From positions 1 through 60,264 of the forward strand of contig DATCDR010000016.1 of the NCBI GenBank assembly GCA_036510575.1: 60,264 bases of DNA, written 5' to 3'. The notes beneath the pieces are model-generated. The model was not told the origin of the DNA, did not search any database, and saw only the letters and a list, made by a program, of their open reading frames with translations. Made by a program: the position numbers and the translations under genes. Source of the DNA: DATCDR01 sp036510575. GTDB lineage: Bacteria; Actinomycetota; Acidimicrobiia; Acidimicrobiales; Bog-793. Shown here piece by piece: positions 8,019 to 15,909 of this stretch. The number at the start of each line of letters is the position of its first letter. Positions within the stretch are counted from its first letter, which is position 1.

Positions 8019-9896
8019 TTATCCTGATGGATCAGCAGGTGCACTTTCCCTCGTGACTGACGTGGTTTCAGAGTTGGGGTTGGTCGTGTCGTTACCTTCA
8101 TCCCCATTCCAACCACGCCAAACCAGGCGATGCACCGGGATCCAACGGGGAATGTCGCGAAGACCGGGAAGAAACGGCACTGCAAGAAGAAGCAAAGTCG
8201 CCACTCCAGTGAGATAAATGGCGATCATGTCAACGTTGGCCGAACTACTAAACCCTGGTACTTGATACCAGAGCGTGTACAGCCAGAGCCACGGCTGGCC
8301 CGGATAGCTGCCGGTCTCATTCATGACGCCCCACTGAGCTCCGGTCAGGTGTTGCGCCACCGCGAGCGAGGAGAAGTAGTTGCCGTCCTCCAAGAACAGC
8401 AGCGGCTTGGTGTAGTCGGTGCCGTAGAAGGGATGTTGGGCGAGAAGATCGGCGTCGACTGCACCCGACCGTGCCATCGTCAGCTCGGTCGCAATCAGCA
8501 CTGGCACCGGCCCGTCATGCGCGACCGGAAGGATGGGAGAACCTGAGCGAAACGTCACGTGAGTGACGGCCGTCGAGTACGCCGAGTCCCATTCTGAACG
8601 GCGTGCAGCAGGCGCATCCTCGTAGGTGGCAATCGCTCGGCGGAGCGACGGGTCGGTCGACTCCAGCCTTGAGAGCGGGGAAAGCACGAAGGTCTCCGCC
8701 GCATTGATTGGCTGGCGGACTCCGGCGAGGAGCTGCCACGAGACGATGATTCGCTGCTCGCTTGCCGGCGTGTGGTTGTACGGCGGGCCATAGGTCGCGG
8801 TCTCACTCGTGCCCGCGAGTTCGCTTGCCGCGGTCGCCATGAAATCCGCGGGCGCCACTTTGGACCAGCTGGCCACTGTGACGGGCGGCGAGTCGGGCGA
8901 GGAAAGCACCGCTGCCAAGACGACAACGAGTACAAGGGCAATCAATGTGGCGACAGTGGCCTCTTTCGCGATGTCATAGCGCCGCATCGGGCCACGCCAC
9001 GGTGCTGCATCAGCAACTGCCGCGGCTCGCCGCTCTGAGCGTCCCCGTATGGGACGACTGGGCAGCGGGTGGGAAACACCGCGCACTCGAACGAGCAGCA
9101 CGTGCGCCCCGACGAGGGCTACGAGAACGATCGGGATCAAAACCACATGCCAGAGCAGCATCTGGCCGAAGTTCATGATGTCGAAGAACGCGCCAACACC
9201 CACAGAGTTGAATGCGTCTTTACCTGAGGTTGAGATCCATTGGGAGTCGAAGTTCTGCTGGGAAAGGTAACCGGTGAAGCACTCGACCACCGATGCCACG
9301 AAGGCAACCACACCAGTGATCCAGGTGAGGCCGCGCCGGCCGCGCCAGGCGGCCATCCAAAACTTGCCCCACAAGTGGATAACCATGAAGGCCATGAACA
9401 GCTCGACGCTCCACAAATGCAAGCTGTTGAAGAAGTGCCCGACCGGGTTCGTGTGCCACCAATCCACTCCACCGATCGCGATCGCGAAGCCCGAGACGAT
9501 CGCGATGCCGAGTGCGGCCATCGTTGCGACGCCGAACACGTAGACCCATGACGCCACGTACGCTGGCTGGCGGTCGGGCAGGAGTTTGTCGGGCGGGAGC
9601 GAGTTGAGCGCTCGCTTTCGGATCCGAGCTGTCCACATTCTTGCGGTCCCGGGATCATCCTCGGCCATGGGCTGAACCGTCCCCGATGCCGTTTCGATCG
9701 AGGAGTCAGCTGTTCGATTGCCTTCGGCATGGCCTCGACCCGGGAAGGGCAAAAGCAAGGCCAACCCGAAGATCACGACCATTACTGCGATGAGCACAAG
9801 GTTGGCTACCGAAACAGTGAAGATCGACCAGTGCAGATACCTCCCCGGCGGGTTGAGATTCACCACCGATGCCAACAGCTGTGTCGAACGAGTCAT
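8019..9896 (-). CDS. Cytochrome b (bc-complex type) with long C-terminal extension
   Basis: The 625-residue membrane protein has the four-helix heme-binding half of cytochrome b. Bis-histidine ligands fall in two helix pairs: 'NSLHLWSVELF' with 'MVIHLWGKFW', and 'LLWHVVLIPIV' with 'VGAHVLLVRV'. One N-terminal helix (about residues 28-50) precedes this part. After it come a further helix, about 200 mostly extracytoplasmic residues without a recognised domain, and one helix near the C-terminus. The ATG at 9896 follows 'GGGGGACC'; an upstream in-frame start would add 12 residues. No Rieske, cytochrome c or cytochrome b C-terminal gene is nearby, so this is an orphan subunit. Its electron partners are unknown. 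Confidence 0.85.
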   Translation of the reverse strand: MTRSTQLLASVVNLNPPGRYLHWSIFTVSVANLVLIAVMVVIFGLALLLPFPGRGHAEGNRTADSSIETASGTVQPMAEDDPGTARMWTARIRKRALNSLPPDKLLPDRQPAYVASWVYVFGVATMAALGIAIVSGFAIAIGGVDWWHTNPVGHFFNSLHLWSVELFMAFMVIHLWGKFWMAAWRGRRGLTWITGVVAFVASVVECFTGYLSQQNFDSQWISTSGKDAFNSVGVGAFFDIMNFGQMLLWHVVLIPIVLVALVGAHVLLVRVRGVSHPLPSRPIRGRSERRAAAVADAAPWRGPMRRYDIAKEATVATLIALVLVVVLAAVLSSPDSPPVTVASWSKVAPADFMATAASELAGTSETATYGPPYNHTPASEQRIIVSWQLLAGVRQPINAAETFVLSPLSRLESTDPSLRRAIATYEDAPAARRSEWDSAYSTAVTHVTFRSGSPILPVAHDGPVPVLIATELTMARSGAVDADLLAQHPFYGTDYTKPLLFLEDGNYFSSLAVAQHLTGAQWGVMNETGSYPGQPWLWLYTLWYQVPGFSSSANVDMIAIYLTGVATLLLLAVPFLPGLRDIPRWIPVHRLVWRGWNGDEGNDTTNPNSETTSVTRESAPADPSG

Positions 9897-10027
9897 GGTC
9901 CCCCATCGCCGTTGTCCTACCAATGGTCGCACGTCCGCGATGCCGACGAGCTGTTATTACTCGAATCAGAATTCAGGAGTTCTGGACACGCTCCCAACTC
10001 TGCAGGCGGTCCATTTAGCATGAGCCG

Positions 10028-10537
10028 ATGCCAGCTCCTGTGCACTCATCTCGCTCCGAGCGAAACTCGATCGTGAAGAGCACGCTCGAGATGGTGAAGA
10101 TCGACCTCGCGCCAACTCACAAGCAGCCGCCCGCTGCGCTGATTCTGGTCGCGACGGCCGTGTCCCTCGTCGGGTCGCTGGCGGTCGACGCCCTCCTCGT
10201 TGCAATCGGCACGAGGATCCTTCGGTCCACTGCCGGCTACGTGCACTTCCGTTTCTCCGACTACGCGAAATTGACCACCATCGGCGTGATCATCGCCTGC
10301 GCGGCGTGGCCGATCGTGACCCGGATATCGTCCAACCCGCGCTGGGTGTTCGTCCGAATGGCCGTGCTCGTCACGTTGGTGCTCTTGCTTCCTGACCTCT
10401 ACCTCCTCATCAAAGGCCAACCGATAAAGGCAGTCGCAGTGCTGGTGGCGATGCATCTCGCGATCGGCCTTGTCACCTACAACGCACTCGTGCACCTTGC
10501 CCCTATTCGCCGCCGACGCGTGGGCGCGACCCGCTGA
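10028..10537 (+). CDS. Small integral membrane protein (DUF6069-like)
   Basis: The 169 residues contain four predicted helices, near 36-62, 80-100, 110-130 and 135-158, with an Arg-rich C-terminus. The pattern resembles the DUF6069 group of actinobacterial four-helix proteins, whose function is unknown. The start is uncertain: ATG 10028, GTG 10073 and ATG 10091 are all in frame and none has a strong ribosome binding site. Confidence 0.6.
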   Translation: MPAPVHSSRSERNSIVKSTLEMVKIDLAPTHKQPPAALILVATAVSLVGSLAVDALLVAIGTRILRSTAGYVHFRFSDYAKLTTIGVIIACAAWPIVTRISSNPRWVFVRMAVLVTLVLLLPDLYLLIKGQPIKAVAVLVAMHLAIGLVTYNALVHLAPIRRRRVGATR

Positions 10538-10648
10538 CGAGCGTCGAAGCCGAACTCACTGCAACCGGTCCTGGCATGCGACGTTTCTAGGCACCGCCGC
10601 GGCCTTCGCTAGCTCGTAATAGCGTCATCTGACCGACTTGGAAGGCAC

Positions 10649-10860
10649 TCAATGGCGCTCGGCCGCCGCCTGCTTCGCGTCGTGTGTAGCACCTCATCCC
10701 AAGCAACACTTCGCTTGCCAGTGGGAACGTTGACCGTCCAAGCGGGCTCGAGAAAGCTGGCCGTCCTCGCTAACACCGCGCGATGACCCTCATCGCCGCT
10801 CTCGATGCCGAGCGCGTCCCGCACGACCTTCGGCACGGTGATCTGACTCTTTGACGTAAT
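10649..10860 (-). pseudogene. Decayed AbrB/SpoVT-type antitoxin gene
   Basis: Minus-strand translation gives 'TSKSQITVPKVVRDALGI', the hallmark start of AbrB/MazE-type swapped-hairpin antitoxins, then 'RAVLARTASFLE' and 'VPTGKRSVAWDEVL'. The codon before Thr is ATT where ATG is expected, and TGA lies two codons further up, so the normal start is lost. A few residues are missing after 'ESGDE'. A one-base shift near 10665 is needed to reach the expected ending 'AAERH' and stop at 10649. A VapC partner is absent directly downstream. A GTG at 10836 could still start a shortened protein. Confidence 0.7.
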
Positions 10861-10875
10861 ATGTCAAAGAGTCAG
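10843..10875. promoter_or_regulatory. Perfect 13-bp inverted repeat over the antitoxin start
   Basis: CTGACTCTTTGAC, seven bases, GTCAAAGAGTCAG is a perfect palindrome. The left arm codes for the first residues of the AbrB-type antitoxin, the right arm lies upstream of its start. Antitoxins often bind palindromes over their own start, so this is probably an operator that outlived the gene. Confidence 0.55.
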
Positions 10876-11209
10876 TGCGGGCGATGAATGCTCCGGCACG
10901 TTGATCACCCTCGCTCTGGCCAGGACGTTTCGCGCCGCGGGTTCCTCTACCGGGTGCCATTCGCCAGAGCTCTTCGGTGGCGGTTCTGATGGCTGTGGCT
11001 GCCGTCGCGCTCGTTGCCACAAGCCATGTCCAATTTGCCCAATCCGTTGCTCGAGGCGGAGCCCTCGTGCGAAGTTTGCGCTCGCAAGCAGGCGGAAGCT
11101 CAGTCCTTGAACTTGGCGCGCTAGGGGCTGGACTTCCGAAGCGCGACGATCCTTTCCTTCGTTGAGCCCTCAGTAAAGGAAGATGCCATCCTCTAAGGAG
11201 GAATCCAAC
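10876..11209. other. Intergenic stretch without a convincing gene
   Basis: About 330 bases between the decayed antitoxin and a very short plus-strand reading frame. An alanine-rich open frame at 10977-11165 lacks a ribosome binding site and any recognisable motif. I see no repeat or promoter that I can defend. Confidence 0.4.
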
Positions 11210-11290
11210 GTGTCAGAGCCTTCAACCAGTAGCGATGCCGCAAAAGCCCGCCGAATGGCGCGGCATGGCTCACGCCTGGCTGCTCAATAG
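11210..11290 (+). CDS. Very short reading frame with a strong ribosome binding site
   Basis: A GTG at 11210 follows AAGGAGG by eight bases and opens 26 codons, giving a basic peptide ending 'KARRMARHGSRLAAQ'. Its stop overlaps the stop of vapC on the other strand by a few bases. It may be a real small protein or the 5' stub of a gene whose rest was removed when the toxin-antitoxin module arrived. It is not recognised. Confidence 0.35.
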   Translation: MSEPSTSSDAAKARRMARHGSRLAAQ

Positions 11291-11661
11291 GCCGGTCGAA
11301 GTCCCTCGAGCATCGGAAAATGGCGAACGTTCACGGTCAGCAGCTCCGCATCAAGGATGATCGCTGTAGCGGCAATGAGATAATCCGCATCGTCGATTCC
11401 GCTGTAGGCACGACGATGCACGCGGGCAAGAGCTCCCGCAGTGCGTGCGATGTCTTCGTCTACTTGAATCCACGACAAAGCGGAGAAGAATTGTTCGAGC
11501 TCGTCGATTTCGCGATCTCTTACTCCTGCTAGGAGTTCGAAGCGGACAATCTCACTCGCGGCCACGGTTTCATCGTCGTTGATGAGCTCACGCAGGAGCT
11601 CGACTGCCGGCTTCGCTCCTCGCAGGTGGTCGACCGCAACGCTCGTGTCCAACAGCTTCAC
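11284..11661 (-). CDS. vapC: PIN-domain toxin VapC
   Basis: The 125-residue protein is a complete PIN-domain ribonuclease. Acidic metal ligands are Asp5 ('LLDTSVAVDHL'), Glu in 'FELLAG' near residue 43, and the Asp pair in 'GIDDADYLIAATA' near 93. VapC toxins cleave RNA, often tRNA or rRNA, and are held inactive by VapB. The start codon overlaps the vapB stop by four bases, so translation is coupled. Confidence 0.93.
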   Translation of the reverse strand: MKLLDTSVAVDHLRGAKPAVELLRELINDDETVAASEIVRFELLAGVRDREIDELEQFFSALSWIQVDEDIARTAGALARVHRRAYSGIDDADYLIAATAIILDAELLTVNVRHFPMLEGLRPAY

Positions 11662-11918
11662 TTGAGCCCGCGGTCATTCAGACGCCTGTTCAGATCGCCG
11701 CGACGGGCATCCACGTACGCCGAGCCAGTGAGGCGTCGACCACTCCACGATCCGGCACTGAGTTCAAGAGCACGAAGGCGCTCCGTCTTGCTCTTCTCGC
11801 CGAAGGTACTGCGTACCGCGCGTCGAATCAGCTCTGAACGTGACACGCCAGTTGCCAGGCTCACGCGATTAAGGAGCTGAAGCTCGTCCTCGCCGAGGTA
11901 GATTTGTGTCCTTGCCAT
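11658..11918 (-). CDS. vapB: Antitoxin VapB, ribbon-helix-helix type
   Basis: The 86 residues begin 'MARTQIYLGEDELQLLNRV', a ribbon-helix-helix DNA-binding strand and helix, and continue with 'GVSRSELIRRAV'. The C-terminal part should wrap around the toxin. I chose the ATG at 11918 because the family begins at this methionine; an in-frame ATG at 11933 would add five residues. The gene directly precedes vapC and carries an operator-like repeat at its start. Confidence 0.88.
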   Translation of the reverse strand: MARTQIYLGEDELQLLNRVSLATGVSRSELIRRAVRSTFGEKSKTERLRALELSAGSWSGRRLTGSAYVDARRGDLNRRLNDRGLK

Positions 11919-11944
11919 GACACCACCATACATCGCATGGTGTC
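11919..11944. promoter_or_regulatory. Operator-like inverted repeat at the vapB start
   Basis: GACACCA, twelve bases, TGGTGTC is a perfect 7-bp inverted repeat directly upstream of the chosen vapB start codon. Ribbon-helix-helix antitoxins bind such repeats to repress their own operon, so autoregulation is likely. Confidence 0.6.
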
Positions 11945-12361
11945 TAATCGATGAGAAGCACGCGACGAGAAGTGCGTGGCGGGGGTCCTATAACCGCGTT
12001 AGCTATTACCGCTCTACCTGCGTTAACGATCGAAGCCACGTGGCTGCCTGCCGCTTGAGCGCCGAAACCCGCGCTCCCGGAAGATCGGTGAGGCCGGTCG
12101 GCACATGCACGCGTGGCGGCCACGACGCCTGAGCGTTCCCGTTCTGTCACGATCCGTCCGAGTTGCTAAGCAATCGCCTCGCCGGTTCGCTGCTCGACCG
12201 AGAGCGAACGAGTCGCGAGGAGACGTGACGAGTAAAGCCTGACGTCGTCGGAGACCGCCTTCAGCTACCTACGAAACGAGCAGCAGAGCCCGAACACGCC
12301 TCAACGAGTCCAGATCGTCCGTTTCCGTACCTTCTGGTTATGTGGCCGACGGCAGTACTAC
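11945..12361. other. Intergenic stretch, nothing recognised
   Basis: About 417 bases between vapB and the sulfoquinovose synthase gene. Open frames here are short and lack ribosome binding sites. The promoter of vapBC must lie near the right border of the operator repeat. Confidence 0.5.
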
Positions 12362-13579
12362 CTAACCTTCGATGTCGACGCGATCTCGCGTCACGAGATC
12401 GTCGGCGGTCTCCATGCCCCGGCGCCACACCGAGTGGGAAACGATCTTGGTGAGATCCGCCCGGTCGGAGTACCGCTTGGCCACATCGCGCACTTCTGCG
12501 AGGAGGCCTTCGGAGAGGGTCGTCGGGTTGAGGCCGAGCGACGTGAAGCGATCCCTGCTCACGTTCAGCTCGTTCTCGGCCGCCTCGCGACGGGGGTTCG
12601 GGAGGTTCGCGATCTCCACGCCGGTCAGCTTCGACAACAGCTCGGCGAGGTCGCGAATGCGATACGTCTCGGTGACCTGGTTGAAGACCGACACCTTCTC
12701 GCCACTCTCTGGCGGGTTCATAACCGCGATCTCGACGCAACGGGCAGTGTCTCGAATGTGGATGAACGCCCTGGTCTGGCCGCCGGTGCCGTGCACCGTG
12801 AGCGGATGACCGATCGCGGCCTGCATCAAGAAACGGTTGAGGACGGTCCCGTAGTCACCGTCGTAGTCGAAGCGGTTGATGAGTCGCTCGTCACGCTCAG
12901 TCTGCGGGGTCTGGGTCCCCCAGACGATCCCTTGGTGCAGATCGGTGATGCGAAGGCTGTCATTTTGTGCGTAGAACTTGAACATCAGCTGGTCGAGCGT
13001 TTTGGTCATGTGGTACACCGACCCGGCGTTAGCGGGGTGCAAGATCTCGCGCTCGATGTCGCCGTCGGGAGTCGGTACTTTCACCGTCAGGTACCCCTCT
13101 GGGATCGGAGCAGAGCCCGACCAGCCGTAGCCGTAGACGCCCATCGTCCCAAGGTGCACGATGGCGATGTCCAAGCCACTCTCAACGACCGCGGCGAGCA
13201 GGTTGTGCGTTCCCGTCACGTTGTTGTCGACCGTGTAGCGCTTCGTCTTCGATGAACGCATCGAGTACGGAGCGGCCCGTTGCTCGGCGAAGTGCACGAT
13301 CGCGTCGGGGCGAGTCGAGAGGAGCACGTCGACGAAGCGATCGAACTCTTTCGCGAGGTCGAGATTGATGAAGGACATGTCGCGCCCCGAGACCTCTTTC
13401 CAGGCTCGAAGGCGCTCTCCGATTGGACGAATCGGTGTGAGCGACTCGACTTGCAACTCGACGTCGATGTTTCGACGACTGAGGTTGTCGAGAATGGTCA
13501 CGTCGTGACCGCGATCCGAGAGATGCAGCGAGGTCGGCCAACCGCAGAAACCGTCTCCGCCGAGAACCAGAATCTTCAT
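12362..13579 (-). CDS. sqdB: UDP-sulfoquinovose synthase (SQD1/SqdB-like)
   Basis: The 405-residue short-chain dehydrogenase-type protein tracks plant SQD1 closely. It has the NAD motif 'ILVLGGDGFCGWPTSLHL', 'VHFAEQRAAPYSM', 'HLGTMGVYGYG' with the catalytic Thr, the YxxxK pair in 'SVYHMTKTLDQ', 'VHGTGGQTRAFIHIRDT' and 'LPNPRREAAENE'. SQD1 converts UDP-glucose and sulfite to UDP-sulfoquinovose, the head-group donor of sulfolipid. The ATG at 13579 follows AGGAGA. The lipid-forming glycosyltransferase (SqdX/SQD2) is not in the window. A sulfolipid or a sulfoquinovose-containing glycan are both possible products. Confidence 0.88.
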   Translation of the reverse strand: MKILVLGGDGFCGWPTSLHLSDRGHDVTILDNLSRRNIDVELQVESLTPIRPIGERLRAWKEVSGRDMSFINLDLAKEFDRFVDVLLSTRPDAIVHFAEQRAAPYSMRSSKTKRYTVDNNVTGTHNLLAAVVESGLDIAIVHLGTMGVYGYGWSGSAPIPEGYLTVKVPTPDGDIEREILHPANAGSVYHMTKTLDQLMFKFYAQNDSLRITDLHQGIVWGTQTPQTERDERLINRFDYDGDYGTVLNRFLMQAAIGHPLTVHGTGGQTRAFIHIRDTARCVEIAVMNPPESGEKVSVFNQVTETYRIRDLAELLSKLTGVEIANLPNPRREAAENELNVSRDRFTSLGLNPTTLSEGLLAEVRDVAKRYSDRADLTKIVSHSVWRRGMETADDLVTRDRVDIEG

Positions 13580-13933
13580 CAACGTCTCCTTGTCGGCGGC
13601 CAACTCGTGTGGCTAGACCCTGGACCCGAAAAGGGTCCTCGACCTGCGCCACCTGCTATTGCGTCAAAACGTTAATGCGCACATCCCGTCAAACTCGGTC
13701 TTCTCACGGTTCCATAATGAAATGCGCGGTCTTTATTAACCAACTGCCGTGAACCCTCACACCCCGCTCATGTTCTGAACCGTCCTCGCCACGCGAATCG
13801 TGCCTCCAGGCTCACCGAGTCGACCTCGGGCTACCATCTCTTCGCGTCGGGACCGGCGGTGACGCACGTCGGATCGGCCTCGAAGAGCTCGTCGGCTCAC
13901 GCTTAGCCTGCGTCGGAAACGAGGGGGAATCCG
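13580..13933. other. Intergenic stretch between divergent genes
   Basis: About 350 bases between the divergent sqdB and aldolase genes. Promoters of both must lie here, but I cannot point to a defined sigma-factor site or operator. Confidence 0.5.
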
Positions 13934-14683
13934 ATGACCACGAATCCGCTGAAGTCCGGGAAGGTTCAGATCGGCACCTGGATCAATCTTGTCCGTAACC
14001 CGGCGATTCTCACCCTATTGCGGGGGTCCGGTCTCGACTACGCCAGGGTGGACATGGAGCACTCCTCACCCTCGATCGAGACGATCGCCAATATGGCCGT
14101 CCTCGCCCGCGCGCTCGACTTTCCACTCATCGTCCGCCCGCCGTCGGCTGATCGGGCGTGGGTGACGAGGCTGCTCGATGTCGGCGTCATCGGGCTCCAC
14201 GTTCCCCAGGTCGACACGCCCGAGATCGCCCACGCCGTCGTCGAAGCGGCGCGATACGCACCGATCGGTATGCGCGGGATGGCAGGCAACGGGGCCCACA
14301 ACGACTTCGCACCAGAGACGCCCCTCGCCGAGCTGAACGAGCGGGTGCACATCACGGTGATGCTCGAGTCCCCCCTCGCCTTCTCGCACCTCGACGAGAT
14401 CGTCGGCATCGACGGTATCGACGCCGTGACCCTCGGGCCGACCGACCTCGCCCAAGAGCTCGGTGTGCTCGGCACCCCCGACGAGAAGAAGGTGATCGAC
14501 GAGCATCGGCTCGTGATGATCGAGGCCGCCAAGCGAGCGGGCAAGCAGGTGGCGATGCTGTGCCCCTCAGTCGAGGAGTCCCGTCGCTGGATCGACGCCG
14601 GCGCGACCATCATCGCCTATGCCTCAGACGTCGCCGTGATCCAGAGCAGCTACCGAAGCGCAGTCAGCCAGATTCGGGCGTAA
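13934..14683 (+). CDS. HpcH/HpaI-family aldolase
   Basis: The 249-residue class II pyruvate aldolase shows 'YARVDMEHSSPSIET' with metal-ligand Glu nearby, 'PLIVRPPSADRAWVTRLLDVG', 'MRGMAGN', 'ITVMLESPLAF' and 'DAVTLGPTDLAQELG', all conserved in the family. Such enzymes split or join hydroxy-oxo acids with pyruvate in aromatic degradation and related routes. 'GAGGGGGAATCCG' precedes the ATG. The natural substrate cannot be told from the neighbours. Confidence 0.9.
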   Translation: MTTNPLKSGKVQIGTWINLVRNPAILTLLRGSGLDYARVDMEHSSPSIETIANMAVLARALDFPLIVRPPSADRAWVTRLLDVGVIGLHVPQVDTPEIAHAVVEAARYAPIGMRGMAGNGAHNDFAPETPLAELNERVHITVMLESPLAFSHLDEIVGIDGIDAVTLGPTDLAQELGVLGTPDEKKVIDEHRLVMIEAAKRAGKQVAMLCPSVEESRRWIDAGATIIAYASDVAVIQSSYRSAVSQIRA

Positions 14684-14710
14684 GACTCAAATAGCCGAGC
14701 CCTCAAACCC

Positions 14711-14726
14711 GGCCCCCTGCGGGGCC
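14711..14726. terminator. GC-rich hairpin between convergent genes
   Basis: GGCCCC, CTGC, GGGGCC forms a perfect 6-bp stem with a 4-base loop in the 81-base gap between the convergent aldolase and NHL genes. It has no T-run, so it would be a weak bidirectional terminator. Confidence 0.45.
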
Positions 14727-14764
14727 CGAGTCGCCGAAAGTGTCGCTCGAGCCAGGCTCGTTGA

Positions 14765-15739
14765 CTAGGACTCTTCTGGCAGTTTGACGAGCTTTTGCAG
14801 CGCCCGCAGCGGCGAGGGGCGATCGGGATTGCCGAAGAGGTTCGCCCATCCCGTCCAGGCGACCTCGCCGACGTAGATGTCGCCGCGTGAGTCGACCGCG
14901 ATGCCATGCGGAGAGATGAACTGTCCCGCACCGGTTCCGTTCGAAGGCTCGACGCAGAGCCTGGCGAGTAGCTCGCCGGTGTGGCTAAGGATGCTGACGC
15001 GAGGACCGAGATTCGGAGCACCCCGGTTGAACTCATAGACCGGGCCCGCCTCACCGACGTAGCAGATCGGCTCTCGTCCAGGCGTCGTGTAAAGGGCGCT
15101 CGGTCGGTGCACGTTGTGCCACATGGTCTCGAAGCGACCATTGCTGTCAAAGACCTGTACCCGGTGGTTCTCCCGATCTGCGACGTAGACCCATCCGTCG
15201 GCGTCACAGCCGATGTTGTGCGGAAGGTTGAACTGCCCCTCCCCCATGCCCGGCTCGCCGAAGGAGAACAAGAGTGTGCCGTCAGGAGCGAACTTGTGGA
15301 CCCTCGCGTTTGAGTATCCGTCGGACACGAAGAGATCGCCATCTGGGGAGAGCGCGGTATGGGTGCAACGGGCAAACGGGCGCCCGCTCATGAACGGCGC
15401 TGGCTCGTTCGGCATGCCGAGCATCGAGATCACCGTGCCGTCGAGCGTGCAGTGGCGAACCGTGTGATCGCCGTCATCGGTCAGGAACAAGGTGTTGTCG
15501 GGTGCGAAATGGAGGCCATGCGGGCGGGAGAACACGCCCTCTCCCCAGGATCCGAGCAGCGCTCCGTCGCGATCGAACACGACCATCGGATGCGGGCCGC
15601 GGTTGAACACGTAGACCTCGTCCGACGGCCCGACGGCTACGCCGCCGACGTCACCGAAGTCCCAGCCGGGTGGGATCTGGCCGAACCCCTCCTCTGTCAC
15701 GGAGTACCTGTAGGCACCGGTACCGAGCACGACACTCAT
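14765..15739 (-). CDS. NHL-repeat beta-propeller protein
   Basis: The 324 residues consist of successive NHL-type blades such as 'FSRPHGLHFAPDNTLFLTD', 'FNLPHNIGCDADGWVYVAD' and 'FISPHGIAVDSRGDIYVGE'. It resembles the peptidyl-hydroxyglycine lyase/SMP-30-like propellers. No signal peptide is seen, so it is probably cytoplasmic. It faces the aldolase gene tail to tail. Ligand or enzymatic activity is unknown. Confidence 0.8.
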   Translation of the reverse strand: MSVVLGTGAYRYSVTEEGFGQIPPGWDFGDVGGVAVGPSDEVYVFNRGPHPMVVFDRDGALLGSWGEGVFSRPHGLHFAPDNTLFLTDDGDHTVRHCTLDGTVISMLGMPNEPAPFMSGRPFARCTHTALSPDGDLFVSDGYSNARVHKFAPDGTLLFSFGEPGMGEGQFNLPHNIGCDADGWVYVADRENHRVQVFDSNGRFETMWHNVHRPSALYTTPGREPICYVGEAGPVYEFNRGAPNLGPRVSILSHTGELLARLCVEPSNGTGAGQFISPHGIAVDSRGDIYVGEVAWTGWANLFGNPDRPSPLRALQKLVKLPEES

Positions 15740-15909
15740 CGAAATGCTCCCCTCCCGCGCCCCGGGCCGCAGCCCTGGGGAGCGTCTTGACCAAGAGCTG
15801 ATCCCGGTCCGTACGCATCGTAGAGAAGCATCAGACGCTCCTCGAATACCACCAGCTCACATGGGCATTCGGGGACCGATCGCAGCGCTCGGCATGCGAC
15901 GAGCAAACC

